64,000 nucleotides of DNA from Eubacteriales bacterium (GCA_030536555.1 JAUNPU010000006.1:79610-143609); one strand, 5' to 3'. Counted from the stretch's first letter, positions 51,341 to 60,232 are shown. Notes: generated by a model not told the origin, from the letters alone. Translations and numbers: made by a program.

Positions 51341-53227
51341 TCACCTGCTCTGTGGGCTTTCCGCGTCAGGATACACTTCCCGCATCTTCCGGATAATGGA
51401 ATCGCTGTCGATGCCCAGCATCTCCCGCAGCAGGGACACGTTGCCGTGCTCCACGTAGGCATCCGGCAGAGCGATGTTCAGCACCTTGACCTGTGGATGA
51501 TGCTCGTGAATGTACGCCGTCACCTGCAGGCCATAGCCGCCCTGGAGTACATTTTCCTCCATGGTGACGATGAACTTATGGGTGGACGCCAGCTGCTCCA
51601 CCAGCTCCTCATCGATGGGCTTGATAAACCGGCCGTTCGCCAGGGTGCAGTCGATGCCCTCTTCCAGAAGCTTCTCCCGCACATGCTCCGCCGTGCTGAC
51701 CATGCTTCCCACCGCCAGCAGCGCAATCTTGCTTCCCTGTGCCAGCAGCTCGCCCTTTCCGTAGACGATGGGAGCCTCATACTCCTTAAGGCCACGGTAA
51801 GCCTGCCCTCTGGGGTAGCGGATCGCAATGGGACCCTCGTACTCATTGACAGCGAACTCCAGGTCCGCCCGCAGCTCCCACAAATTCTTGGGTGCCAGCA
51901 CACTCATATTGGGAATGGATGTTAAGTAGGACAGATCAAAGATTCCCTGATGGGTCTCCCCGTCGCTTCCCACCAGCCCCGCCCGGTCAAGGGCAAATAC
52001 CACCGGCAGATTCTGAATGCACACGTCGTGGAGAATCTGGTCATATCCCCGCTGCAAAAATGAGGAATACACCGCCACCACCGGCTTTAAGCCTGCCGCC
52101 GCCATACCTGCCGCCGAGGTCACCGCATGCTGCTCCGCGATGCCCACGTCAAAGAACCGGTCCGGAAAATACTTTCCAAATGCCTTCAGCCCGGTGCCGT
52201 CCGGCATCGCCGCCGTCACTGCCACCACCCGCGGATTCTCCCTGGCGATCTGGCACAGCTTCCTGGAGAAAATGTCCGTGTAGCCCGGATACTCCTTCTC
52301 CTTCTTGGGCTTTCCGGTCTCGATATCAAAGGGCTCCACGCCGTGGAACCGGGACGGATTCTTCTCCGCCGGGGCGTAGCCTTTGCCTTTCTTTGTCAGC
52401 ACATGAACCAGCACCGCGTGGTCCATCTTCCGGGCCTCCTTAAAGATCTTCACCATCTCTTTTACATTGTGACCATCCACCGGTCCTAAGTAGGTCACGC
52501 CCATATTCTCAAATAACATGCCCGGAATCACCAGCTGCTTGATGCTGTTCTTGGTGCGGCTGATCTTGTCCACCAGCTTCTCGCCCACCACCGGAATCGA
52601 CGACAGCGCTGTGGAAACGTGCTTTTTCAGCTCATTGTAGCCTGCGTCGGAGCGGATGCCGTTCAGATACTTGGACATGCCGCCTACATTTTCCGAAATG
52701 GACATGTTATTGTCATTCAAAATAATAATAAAATTCTTCTTCAGATGCGCCGCATTGTTGAGCGCCTCATACGCCATGCCGCCGGTCAGGGCACCGTCTC
52801 CGATCACGGATACCACCGCATAGTCCTCTCCCAGCAGGTCGCGCCCCTGTGCCATGCCAAGTCCTGCGGAAATGGAGGTGGAGCTGTGACCGGTGTCAAA
52901 GGCATCGTAGGGGCTTTCCTTGCGCTTTGGGAAGCCGCTCATGCCGCCGAACTTGCGCAGATCATCGAACATCTCCCGCCGCCCGCTTAAGATCTTGTGA
53001 GTGTAGGACTGATGCCCCACATCCCAGATCACCTTGTCCTTCGGCAGATCAAATGCCAGGTACAGGGCGATGGTCAGCTCCACCACACCCAGATTGGACG
53101 CCAGATGACCGCCGGTCACGCTGGTCTTCTCGATCAGGAACTGGCGGATCTCCGCTGCCAGCTGCTTTAATTCTTCGGTATTTAAGTCCCGTACATCCCA
53201 GGGACCCTCGATACGTTCCAATATCAT
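51341..53227 (-). CDS. dxs: 1-Deoxy-D-xylulose-5-phosphate synthase
   Basis: Thiamine diphosphate transketolase that starts the MEP isoprenoid pathway. 628 aa. The TPP motif is GDGALTGGMAYEALNNAAHLKKNFIIILNDNNMSIS; GHQSYTHKILSGR and FDVGIAEQHAVTSAAGMAAAG are typical. The start (MILERIEGPW) may be displaced by a few codons. It is linked with ispA and xseAB, as is common. Confidence 0.96.
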   Translation of the reverse strand: MILERIEGPWDVRDLNTEELKQLAAEIRQFLIEKTSVTGGHLASNLGVVELTIALYLAFDLPKDKVIWDVGHQSYTHKILSGRREMFDDLRKFGGMSGFPKRKESPYDAFDTGHSSTSISAGLGMAQGRDLLGEDYAVVSVIGDGALTGGMAYEALNNAAHLKKNFIIILNDNNMSISENVGGMSKYLNGIRSDAGYNELKKHVSTALSSIPVVGEKLVDKISRTKNSIKQLVIPGMLFENMGVTYLGPVDGHNVKEMVKIFKEARKMDHAVLVHVLTKKGKGYAPAEKNPSRFHGVEPFDIETGKPKKEKEYPGYTDIFSRKLCQIARENPRVVAVTAAMPDGTGLKAFGKYFPDRFFDVGIAEQHAVTSAAGMAAAGLKPVVAVYSSFLQRGYDQILHDVCIQNLPVVFALDRAGLVGSDGETHQGIFDLSYLTSIPNMSVLAPKNLWELRADLEFAVNEYEGPIAIRYPRGQAYRGLKEYEAPIVYGKGELLAQGSKIALLAVGSMVSTAEHVREKLLEEGIDCTLANGRFIKPIDEELVEQLASTHKFIVTMEENVLQGGYGLQVTAYIHEHHPQVKVLNIALPDAYVEHGNVSLLREMLGIDSDSIIRKMREVYPDAESPQSR

Positions 53228-53239
53228 AAGCCTAACCTT

Positions 53240-54139
53240 CTACTTCTCTCGCGTGATCAACATCCGGATCAGATTCTCCAGAAATGGATTCTCCCCCGGA
53301 AGCTCATGCAGAAGCTCGATGGCGTGGTTCGAAATCTCCGCCACGTCTGCCTTCGCCCTGTCGATACCCATCAGTGTCACATACGTTGTCTTGTTGTTCT
53401 TCTCATCACTCAGCACAGGCTTGCCCAGCATCTGAGCCGTGCTGGTCACATCCAGAATGTCATCCTGAATCTGGAATGCCATTCCCACCGCTGCTGCCAT
53501 CTTCTCCACGGTCTGAATCTGCTCGTCATCTGCACCGCCTAAGATCGCGCCGATCATCATGGATGCCTCCAGAAGTGCCCCGGTCTTCAGCCGGTAAATG
53601 AAATCCAGCTTGTCCTTTGGCACCGGCTTGTCCGTCAGCTCCACATCCACCACCTGACCGCCGATCATGCCGTAGATGCCGGTCTTTCCTGCAAGGAGAC
53701 TGATGGAGCGGCTGATGCGGGTCATAAGTTCAGGATGTTCGTCACAAACCGCATATGCCTTTGCCGCCGTCTCGATCGCGTACATCATCAGGGCGTCGCC
53801 TGCCAGCACTGCCATGTCGTAGCCGAACTTCTTCCATGTGGTCGGCAGTCCGCGGCGCAGCTCATCATTGTCCATGCAGGGGAGATCGTCGTGAATCAGC
53901 GAAGAGGTGTGGATCATCTCGATAGCCGCCATAAACGGCTCGATCTCTCTTCCCTCCCCGCCAAACAGCCGGCAGGTCTCCTGCATCAACATCGGGCGCA
54001 GCCGCTTGCCACCTGCCCGCATACTGTAGTTCATCGCCTCAAATATCGTCTTCTGATGCCCGGTCTCCTCCGGAAGATACTGCTCGATCACAGCCTCCAC
54101 TTCACCGGTTCTCTGCTTCAGTTCCTCATGCATCTCCAT
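53240..54139 (-). CDS. ispA: Polyprenyl (farnesyl) diphosphate synthase
   Basis: 299 aa. First aspartate-rich motif LIHDDLPCMDNDELRRG, second QIQDDILDVTST, with GKRLRPML. Condenses IPP and DMAPP units, probably to farnesyl diphosphate. It overlaps xseB by 14 bp. Confidence 0.95.
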   Translation of the reverse strand: MEMHEELKQRTGEVEAVIEQYLPEETGHQKTIFEAMNYSMRAGGKRLRPMLMQETCRLFGGEGREIEPFMAAIEMIHTSSLIHDDLPCMDNDELRRGLPTTWKKFGYDMAVLAGDALMMYAIETAAKAYAVCDEHPELMTRISRSISLLAGKTGIYGMIGGQVVDVELTDKPVPKDKLDFIYRLKTGALLEASMMIGAILGGADDEQIQTVEKMAAAVGMAFQIQDDILDVTSTAQMLGKPVLSDEKNNKTTYVTLMGIDRAKADVAEISNHAIELLHELPGENPFLENLIRMLITREK

Positions 54140-54347
54140 CTTCGCTTCCTCCTCCCTGAAGGATTATCATCTGTTTCTCCACTTTATCGATTTTCTCTCC
54201 ACAGGCCTTCACCAGCTTCATCCCCACCTCATAGCAGACGAAAGATTCCTCCAGGGAAGTTCCCGGAGACTCCAGCTTCTCCATGATCTCATCCAGCTCT
54301 GCAAATGTCTGCTCGATGGATTTCTCTGTATGATTTGCATTATCCAT
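54126..54347 (-). CDS. xseB: Exonuclease VII small subunit
   Basis: 73 aa, all helical: FAELDEIMEKLESPGTSLEESFVCYEVGMKLVKACGEKIDKVEKQM. Forms exonuclease VII with XseA. It is separated from xseA by 131 bp of repeats, an unusual gap for this pair. Confidence 0.95.
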   Translation of the reverse strand: MDNANHTEKSIEQTFAELDEIMEKLESPGTSLEESFVCYEVGMKLVKACGEKIDKVEKQMIILQGGGSEDGDA

Positions 54348-54380
54348 ATCTGTCTCCTGTTCATGCGGTGACTGTGTCTG

Positions 54381-54540
54381 TCACCTGCGCCTCAATTCTA
54401 TGCCTTGTGTCAGCGCTCCGGCTGCTTTCCTGGCAGCTGCTGAACTCCGTTACCTCTGCCTCGATTCTCTGCCTTGTGTCAGCGCTCCGGCTGCTTTCCT
54501 GGCAGCTGCCGGGCATCCGTCACCTCTGCCTCAATCCGTC
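54381..54540. repeat. Tandem copies of the xseA 3' end (69-70 bp units)
   Basis: Units start at about 54381, 54450 and 54520; shared core GCCTTGTGTCAGCGCTCCGG. The last unit is inside xseA and includes the codons for RQLPGKQPER and the TGA; the other two are downstream copies of it, the last degenerate, filling the gap before xseB. Confidence 0.9.
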
Positions 54541-55699
54541 CGTCTGCAACTCTGACGGTAATCCGGTCTCCGGCGTTCACCTGCTCCACGCTTTCCACCC
54601 GCTTCCCGCCTTCATCGGTCACAAATCCAAATCCCCGGCTGATCTTCTCTAACGGCGACAGTCCGTGGAGCCGTCCGCCACAAAGTGCCAGCCGGTGCTT
54701 CGCCTCCGTAAGCCTGCGCTCCATCAGCGCCGTCAGCCGGTCCTCGGTCTCCGCCAGCCTCTGCCGCTTCTCATTGATCTGCCGCCCCGGGTCGTGCAGC
54801 TTCAGTCGCAGCCGGTACTGCTCCGCCTGATAGCGCCGCTTCTCCAGCTGCCGCTCCATGGTCCTTGTAAGCGCCGCCTGGTAAGCCATCCGCTGGTCCT
54901 CGAACTGCCGGTAATCGAACACCGCCAGCTCTGCTGCCGCAGACGGAGTCGGCGCCCGAAGGTCTGCCACATAGTCCGCAATGGTCACATCCGTCTCATG
55001 TCCCACAGCGGAAATCACCGGAGTCCGGCACTCAAATATCGCCCGCGCCACCGGTTCCTCATTGAACGCCCACAGATCCTCGATGGACCCGCCGCCCCGT
55101 CCCACGATCAGCACATCCAGCCCCATCCGGTCCAGGGTGCGGATTCCTGCGACAATGCTTCCCGCCGCTCCTTCCCCCTGCACCAGTGCCGGATACAGCA
55201 CCAGCTGCACGTAAGGATTCCTTCTTGCCGTAATATTCATGATATCCCGGATCGCCGCCCCGGTACTGGCCGTCACCACGCCTACGGTTCTGGCATACTT
55301 TGGAATCGGCTGCTTATACTCCGCCGCAAACATCCCCATCTCTTCCAGCTCATTCCGGAGCCGCTGAAACTGCTCAAACAGACCGCCCTGCCCGTCCTGC
55401 TCGATCTTCCTGGCATACAGCTGATACTTGCCGTCCCGCTCATACACATCCACGGAACCGCTGACCACCACCTGCTGCCCTTCCTGTAACTGAAAAGAGA
55501 GACCTCGTCGCTGGCTGGCAAACATCACCGCCGATAAGGTCCCGGTCTTATCTTTCAATGTAAAATACAGATGCCCGGAACTGTGATACTTACAGTTTGA
55601 CACCTCACCCCGCACCGAGATGCGGGTCAGGGCAAAGTCCTGGGCAAACATATTCTTGATGTAGGAATTCACCTGAGATACTGAATAAATACTCGCCAT
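54479..55699 (-). CDS. xseA: Exonuclease VII large subunit
   Basis: 406 aa. N-terminal OB fold (SVSQVNSYIKNMFAQDFALTRISVRGEVSNCKYHSSGHLYFTLKD), catalytic domain with VGVVTASTGAAIRDIMN and VIVGRGGGSIEDLWAFNEE, then a coiled coil (about 255-345). Degrades single-stranded DNA in both directions. The C terminus (RIEAEVTDARQLPGKQPER) is the unit tandemly copied downstream. Confidence 0.96.
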   Translation of the reverse strand: MASIYSVSQVNSYIKNMFAQDFALTRISVRGEVSNCKYHSSGHLYFTLKDKTGTLSAVMFASQRRGLSFQLQEGQQVVVSGSVDVYERDGKYQLYARKIEQDGQGGLFEQFQRLRNELEEMGMFAAEYKQPIPKYARTVGVVTASTGAAIRDIMNITARRNPYVQLVLYPALVQGEGAAGSIVAGIRTLDRMGLDVLIVGRGGGSIEDLWAFNEEPVARAIFECRTPVISAVGHETDVTIADYVADLRAPTPSAAAELAVFDYRQFEDQRMAYQAALTRTMERQLEKRRYQAEQYRLRLKLHDPGRQINEKRQRLAETEDRLTALMERRLTEAKHRLALCGGRLHGLSPLEKISRGFGFVTDEGGKRVESVEQVNAGDRITVRVADGRIEAEVTDARQLPGKQPER

Positions 55700-55700
55700 A

Positions 55701-56153
55701 TCACTCCGCTGTCACAAGCTTTGCAAGCACCCCGTTGATGAATGCCGGAGCATCATTGCCGCCGAACTTCTTCGCCAGATCCACTGCCTCATTGATTGCC
55801 ACCTTCTCCGGCACCTCGCTGTCATACAGCATCTCATACAGCGCCTGACGAAGGATCGTCAGCTCCACCTTACCCATACGGCGGGTCTTCCAGCCCTGTG
55901 CCACGGAATTGATTTTCTCATCCAGCTCCGGGATCTTCGCTGCAATACCCTCCACTCGATCGATCAGAAATGCGCGTTCCTCTTCCTTCATATCCACTCT
56001 ATGGACGATCTCCAGCCTGCCGTCTGCCTCAGTATCATCCTCCTCCGGAGAGTTGAAATACTGCTCGATCTGCCCTGCGGTCTCCTCTGCCGGATAAAAA
56101 TCCACTCCAAACAGCATCTTAAAACAATGCTCCCGCATTTCTCTTCTGGTCAT
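55701..56153 (-). CDS. nusB: Transcription antitermination factor NusB
   Basis: 150 aa. NusB fold with TRREMREHCFKMLFGVDFYP at the start and YDSEVPEKVAINEAVDLAKKFGGNDAPAFINGVLAK at the end. Acts in rRNA antitermination. First gene of the nusB-xseA-xseB-ispA-dxs-tlyA-nadK-argR-recN run. AGGAGGAAAAATAG before ATG; one base separates it from xseA. Confidence 0.97.
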   Translation of the reverse strand: MTRREMREHCFKMLFGVDFYPAEETAGQIEQYFNSPEEDDTEADGRLEIVHRVDMKEEERAFLIDRVEGIAAKIPELDEKINSVAQGWKTRRMGKVELTILRQALYEMLYDSEVPEKVAINEAVDLAKKFGGNDAPAFINGVLAKLVTAE

Positions 56154-56214
56154 CTATTTTTCCTCCTGGTACAAAATTCACTGTATAATCTAAATGTAAG
56201 CATAGCTTTGCATT

Positions 56215-56243
56215 ATCATACCACATTTTCGGCAGTTTCACAA
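56215..56243 (-). promoter_or_regulatory. Probable promoter of the nusB operon
   Basis: On the minus strand TTGTGA (56238-56243) and TATGAT (56215-56220) with a 17-bp spacer, 62 bp before the start codon. Confidence 0.7.
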
Positions 56244-56394
56244 TCATTCGTTTTTTTGTTTCAGCGACTTGTTGGATTTTCCTTAGATTTTGTTGGATTT
56301 GGATTTGCTGACCTGCCTGTATCCACTTCATTTTCTGAGAGAGTCCGGTTGTTTCCCGCATCTCCCCTCTTCCTGAGACATTCTACAAGGAAGT

Positions 56395-56660
56395 TTGGAC
56401 AATAAACCCCATTTTCAGGCATTTATTGTCCAAACCTCCACAGAAACTTCTTAAAAACCCCCTTCAAGCTCCCCTTTTTCGCCCTGTTTGGACAATTTGG
56501 GGGCGTTTACCTCTTAAATTATCCAAAATTTCCGGATTTTTGGACAATTCAAGGCTTGTAAGGGCAAAAATTGTCCAAAATACGTTTTATGTTAAGCAAT
56601 CCAGGTCGTTCTGATTCCATATTGGACAATTAAGCCCCGAAATCGGTTATAATTGTCCAA
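56395..56660. repeat. Array of four 39-bp inverted-repeat units
   Basis: Each unit is TTGGACAAT, 21 bp, ATTGTCCAA: 56395-56433, 56488-56526 (one mismatch), 56540-56578, 56622-56660. Arms extend to 11-14 bp. The 21-bp cores differ but share CCCC/GGGG tracts around A or T triplets. The interval 56154-56668 holds nothing else besides the nusB promoter. Confidence 0.92.
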
Positions 56661-56668
56661 AACTCCCC

Positions 56669-57160
56669 TTACAGCTCTATGTAGTGCGGAATAATATCCT
56701 CATACTCCCCACTTTTAAGCTGAAATCCTTTCGGGATCACACCAAGCTGCGTAAATCCAAGCTTCTGATACAGCGCCAGCGCCGGCAGGTTGGTCCGGAC
56801 CACGGCATTGAACTGCAGAATTCCATAGCCCAGTTCTTTTGCCTTCTTCATGCAGTGGCGAACCAGGTGCTCGCCGATGTGATGCCCCCGCAGGTCCTTC
56901 TTCACCGCATAACTTGCATTGCAGATATGACCGCAGCGTCCTACATTGTTGGGGTGCAGGATGTACATGCCCACGATCTCGCCCGTATCTCCGTCAAAGG
57001 CGACCCCTGTAAAGGACTGCTGGCTGAAAAAAAGATGACCGGTATCCGCATCCAGCAGCTCCTTCTGCGGAAATGCCACTCCGTCCTCCACCACCGTATT
57101 CCAGATATCCTTCACTGCGTCAATATCCTTCCTGTCATACGCCTTCATCTGAATGTTCAT
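56669..57160 (-). CDS. GNAT family N-acetyltransferase
   Basis: 163 aa from the ATG at 57160, after GGAGG; the longer frame reads into the tandem repeat. Single GNAT domain: NASYAVKKDLRGHHIGEHLVRHCMKKAKELGY is the acetyl-CoA P-loop, and ALALYKKLGF-type (PALALYQKLGF) closes it. The substrate is unknown. Its stop is 9 bp from the palindrome array. Confidence 0.9.
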   Translation of the reverse strand: MNIQMKAYDRKDIDAVKDIWNTVVEDGVAFPQKELLDADTGHLFFSQQSFTGVAFDGDTGEIVGMYILHPNNVGRCGHICNASYAVKKDLRGHHIGEHLVRHCMKKAKELGYGILQFNAVVRTNLPALALYQKLGFTQLGVIPKGFQLKSGEYEDIIPHYIEL

Positions 57161-57202
57161 TTCACTTATCCTCCATGATTTCTGTTTCATTTTGTCCCCC
57201 TG

Positions 57203-57470
57203 CTGCCCCTCATGCTCAGAACCTGCGTAATGCGGCACCATGCAAAATGCCATCTTCCTCCTCATGTTCCACGCCTGCGTACCCCGTCACCTTGCGAAGC
57301 ACCGGCTTCCTCCTCATGCTCCACACCTGCGTGTCCCGACACCTTGCAAAACGCCATCTTCCTCCTCATGTTCCACGCCTGCGTGTCCCGTCACCTTGCA
57401 AAACACCATCTTCCTCCTCATGCTCAAAGCTTGCATGATGCGATACCATGCGAAACACCGTCTTCCCCCG
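57203..57470. repeat. 52-bp tandem repeat across the 3' end of the tocopherol cyclase-like gene
   Basis: About five units with period 52 (cores TTCCTCCTCATG at 57255, 57307, 57359, 57411; degenerate end units near 57203 and 57421). The unit nearest the gene is its own 3' end, coding for the tail after SHHASFEHE. Confidence 0.9.
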
Positions 57471-58214
57471 AATGGAAAAATGAAATTCCGCCGGGCAGGA
57501 CACGGTCTCCCGAATGGTCCGCTCCATCCTCCCCTTCTGTGGTGCTGCCAGCCGGAATCCCTCTCCTGCATGGATCCGGATCTCCAGCCGGCACGGTCCC
57601 TGCACCAGCACGATTCTCCGGCTCGTGCACGCAAGGACCCGCACTCCCAGATACGTCGCCAGCCGGTACTCCCGCCCCCGATACTGGATCACACAGATGC
57701 AGCCGCGAAAATGCAGCCCGCAACATGGAATTCTGGCAACCGCCGCCACCACAGCACAGGTCTCCGGAAAGTCATTTGCCTGAATCCAGGTATAGGAGGA
57801 CGGAAACGAACATCCGCTGTCCCCTTCGATATACCCCAAACCGCCGGTAAAGTCAAGTCGTTCTCCATTTACAGTCAGACTTCCTGTCAGACGATGACGC
57901 ATGCTGACAATGCTGTGACGGCATTCCATGGGAAAGAACCGGAACGGCCCCATAATGTCACCGGCAATGGGTGACAGCCTGTGATAGCGGATTGCTCCCC
58001 GCACCGTCAGCTCCGGCGTCTCAAGGTTCAGCCGGATTCCACGGTTGGACACATGGTTTCCGGGCTGCATCGGCACCGTAACCGAACCGCTTTCCGTGAT
58101 CACCTGAATAAACGGTTCCCTGCCGGTCCGCCCCACAATCAGGCTGAGGGTCCTGTCTCCCTTCTGATGCTTGTAATACCGCCCCTCAAAATACTGCTTT
58201 CCATGTTTCTTCAC
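57366..58214 (-). CDS. Tocopherol cyclase-like (TocC-type) family protein
   Basis: 282 aa from a GTG at 58214, eleven bases after AGGAGG. The family start KKHGKQYFEGRYYKHQKGDRT and the central GGLGYIEGDSGCSFPSSYTWIQANDF are clear; a tryptophan-rich SFPSxYxWIQ motif defines the family. An in-frame extension further upstream (to 58406) is translated 39-bp repeat and probably not part of the protein. The C-terminal 20 residues (EEEDGVLQGDGTRRRGT) come from the 52-bp repeat. The function in anaerobes is unknown; a role in tocopherol synthesis is improbable. Confidence 0.82.
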   Translation of the reverse strand: MKKHGKQYFEGRYYKHQKGDRTLSLIVGRTGREPFIQVITESGSVTVPMQPGNHVSNRGIRLNLETPELTVRGAIRYHRLSPIAGDIMGPFRFFPMECRHSIVSMRHRLTGSLTVNGERLDFTGGLGYIEGDSGCSFPSSYTWIQANDFPETCAVVAAVARIPCCGLHFRGCICVIQYRGREYRLATYLGVRVLACTSRRIVLVQGPCRLEIRIHAGEGFRLAAPQKGRMERTIRETVSCPAEFHFSIRGKTVFRMVSHHASFEHEEEDGVLQGDGTRRRGT

Positions 58215-58281
58215 TGCCGCACAGACCTCCTGTCTGCGGCACGCCTGCCGACGCCCGCAGTCCCAGTATGCCCCGGACGCC

Positions 58282-58398
58282 AGCACAATATCCGGAAAGC
58301 CAGGTCTCCCCCACTCCCCCAGTACAATATCCGGAAAACCAGATCTGCCCGGCTCCCCCGGCACAGCAGCCGGAAAGCCCCTGCAACAGCCGGAAAGC
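58282..58398. repeat. Three tandem 39-bp units upstream of the tocopherol cyclase-like gene
   Basis: Units start at 58285, 58324 and 58363 (core ACAATATCCGGAAA, last copy degenerate), between the GGDEF gene stop and the GTG start of the next gene. Confidence 0.82.
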
Positions 58399-58415
58399 CG
58401 GACCAATCCTTTCGA

Positions 58416-59690
58416 TCAGTCCAGCTTTCTGTCATCCCGATACACCATATCGGCAAGTGGCTTCTTATTCTTCACTTTATACTGATACATTCTGGAATCC
58501 ACAATCAGAATATACTCCTCCAGGGTCTTCTTCGGATTTGCCGGAATCTCGCAGGTGGCATAGCTGAAGCTTCTGGGGCTTGCCATCTTCTCACCCCGGA
58601 TCTGCACCAGACTCCGCACGTGTTCCAGCTCCTCATCCTGCTGCTCTGCCGTCCGCTCCATCTGAATAATCATGAACTCATCCCCGCCGGTCCGGCACAG
58701 CACTCCGCCCAGAGTTCCCAGGGACTGCGCCATATCCAGAAGATACAGGTCCCCCGCCTTGTGTCCCAGGGTGTCGTTGCAGTATTTCAGATAATCCACA
58801 TCAATAAAGGACAGCGTAAACGGCTTATGCTGCTCCATCAGGGCACGCATCTGCTCCATGGCATAGCGCTGATTGTAGAGACCGGTCAGCGGATCCGCAT
58901 AGGCAAGACGGTACATGTGATGCTCCCGCTTCCTGCGCTCCGTGTCATTGCCCGCAATGTGCACGATTGCCCGCTGATGCCGCCACACAATCGGATAAGA
59001 CTCCACACTGAAGTAAATACACTCCCCGTCTTCCTTCCCCATATTGAAGCTGAACTCCCAGGTCATCGTCTTGCGGATCTCCTGCCGGTCCCAGATTGCC
59101 AGATGCTCCTGGATAAGCTGTGCCGACTCCGGATGCTTCCGCACAAATTCCCGGGCACTCCGGTTCTGGAACAGCTCCCCCTGTCCGTCCAGGGAATGAA
59201 TGAAGATCATGTGGTCATTGTTGTTGGCAAATGCCATCGCCAGCTCAAAGGTCTGCTCCAGCTCCGCATTTTTCTCCTCCACATGCCGCTTCTCCTCGAT
59301 CAGCGCGTCCCGCCGCTCCTTAAGCTGTCTGGTCATCTCATTGAAGGCTTCCGAAAAGTCTCCCATAAAATCCACGGTCTGACCATAATCCCCCTTCGCC
59401 ACCTGCTGGGTCTGCCAGGTCAGATGCCGCAGCGTCCCCTGCAGCTCCTTGAGCGGCGCCGCCAGCACATTTTCCTTGTCGTGGCTGAGACAGGAAAGAT
59501 CTCCCCGCGCCATGGTCAGAGAAAGTCTCCGCATCTCCTTCATCCATATATCCAGCTGCTGCAGCCCCTGCCCCAGCTGCCGAAACTCCTCCGGAAGCTG
59601 CTCCAACTCCAGACTGGCTGTCTCCGGGTTGTAAATCATCTCTCTCAAGTACCGGAATAAAATATCCGCCGTATCCATCTTATCTGTCAT
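58416..59690 (-). CDS. Diguanylate cyclase (HAMP-like, PAS, GGDEF)
   Basis: 424 aa. A soluble N-terminal HAMP-like helical region (about 40-130: LTMARGDLSCLSHDKENVLAAPLKELQGTLRHLTWQTQQVAKGDY), a coiled coil, a PAS domain (about 155-265) and a GGDEF domain with intact RTGGDEFMIIQ (active site; no RxxD I-site seen upstream). It should make cyclic di-GMP. No membrane span. Its ATG overlaps the V4R gene stop. Confidence 0.93.
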   Translation of the reverse strand: MTDKMDTADILFRYLREMIYNPETASLELEQLPEEFRQLGQGLQQLDIWMKEMRRLSLTMARGDLSCLSHDKENVLAAPLKELQGTLRHLTWQTQQVAKGDYGQTVDFMGDFSEAFNEMTRQLKERRDALIEEKRHVEEKNAELEQTFELAMAFANNNDHMIFIHSLDGQGELFQNRSAREFVRKHPESAQLIQEHLAIWDRQEIRKTMTWEFSFNMGKEDGECIYFSVESYPIVWRHQRAIVHIAGNDTERRKREHHMYRLAYADPLTGLYNQRYAMEQMRALMEQHKPFTLSFIDVDYLKYCNDTLGHKAGDLYLLDMAQSLGTLGGVLCRTGGDEFMIIQMERTAEQQDEELEHVRSLVQIRGEKMASPRSFSYATCEIPANPKKTLEEYILIVDSRMYQYKVKNKKPLADMVYRDDRKLD

Positions 59691-60232
59691 TCCTGAACCT
59701 TATGTTCTGCCGTGCAGCGGAATCTGCATACCCGTGCGCCGCTGGACCAGCAGTCCACCTCTCTCACCAAATACTCCGTTTTTGTGTATTTTTCCAGGAT
59801 TCCTGCAATAAATCCCTCGTCGTAGTTGCAGACCACCTCATTGCTTGGCTCCAGCCCGCTGCAGTCCAGATCCTGCGCTACTGTGAGAATGATCTTCCCG
59901 CCGCCATCCTCCAGCTTCTCCACCCGCAGAATACCGATCTTCAAGTCCTTCAGCAGCTTCTGAAGCTGCGCCACAAATGCGTCAAAGTCTGCATTCAGGT
60001 CCAGCATATGCTCCGCCAGCTCGGAACCTGCCAGATAGCCTGCCTTCCGAAACAGCTCGTCCGCCTGCTCCTTGCCGTACTCCGCCGCCAGCACATGATT
60101 CATGGTATACTCCATCAGGCGGTATACCACAACCGGCACATCCTCTCCCAGATCTTCCCGCCCTTCTTTGATATTGCCCAGCTTGTTCCAGGAAAAAATG
60201 TGATGGGGCTCCTGCATAAAAATGTTTGCCAT
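59687..60232 (-). CDS. V4R domain sensor-like protein
   Basis: 181 aa. C-terminal V4R-like small-molecule-binding domain (PVVVYRLMEYTMNHVLAAEYGKEQADELFRKAGYLAGSELAE, then VCNYDEGFIAGILEKYTKTEYLVREVDCWSSGARVCRFRC, with the Cys pair near the end). The start MANIFMQEPHHIFSWNKLGN is shared by similar proteins. Coupled by ATGA overlap to the diguanylate cyclase, so it probably senses a ligand and controls that enzyme. Confidence 0.87.
   Translation of the reverse strand: MANIFMQEPHHIFSWNKLGNIKEGREDLGEDVPVVVYRLMEYTMNHVLAAEYGKEQADELFRKAGYLAGSELAEHMLDLNADFDAFVAQLQKLLKDLKIGILRVEKLEDGGGKIILTVAQDLDCSGLEPSNEVVCNYDEGFIAGILEKYTKTEYLVREVDCWSSGARVCRFRCTAEHKVQE

Noticed and set aside
56119..56361. 80-aa minus-strand open frame ahead of nusB
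   Set aside because: It overlaps the nusB promoter and start, has no ribosome binding site and no family features.
56395..56660. CRISPR array
   Set aside because: The constant parts are palindromic arms around variable cores with irregular gaps between units; there is no repeat-spacer regularity and no cas gene.
58215..58406. Upstream in-frame extension of the tocopherol cyclase-like protein
   Set aside because: It is translated 39-bp tandem repeat (GFPDIVL copies) with no ribosome binding site; the family domain begins right at the GTG at 58214.
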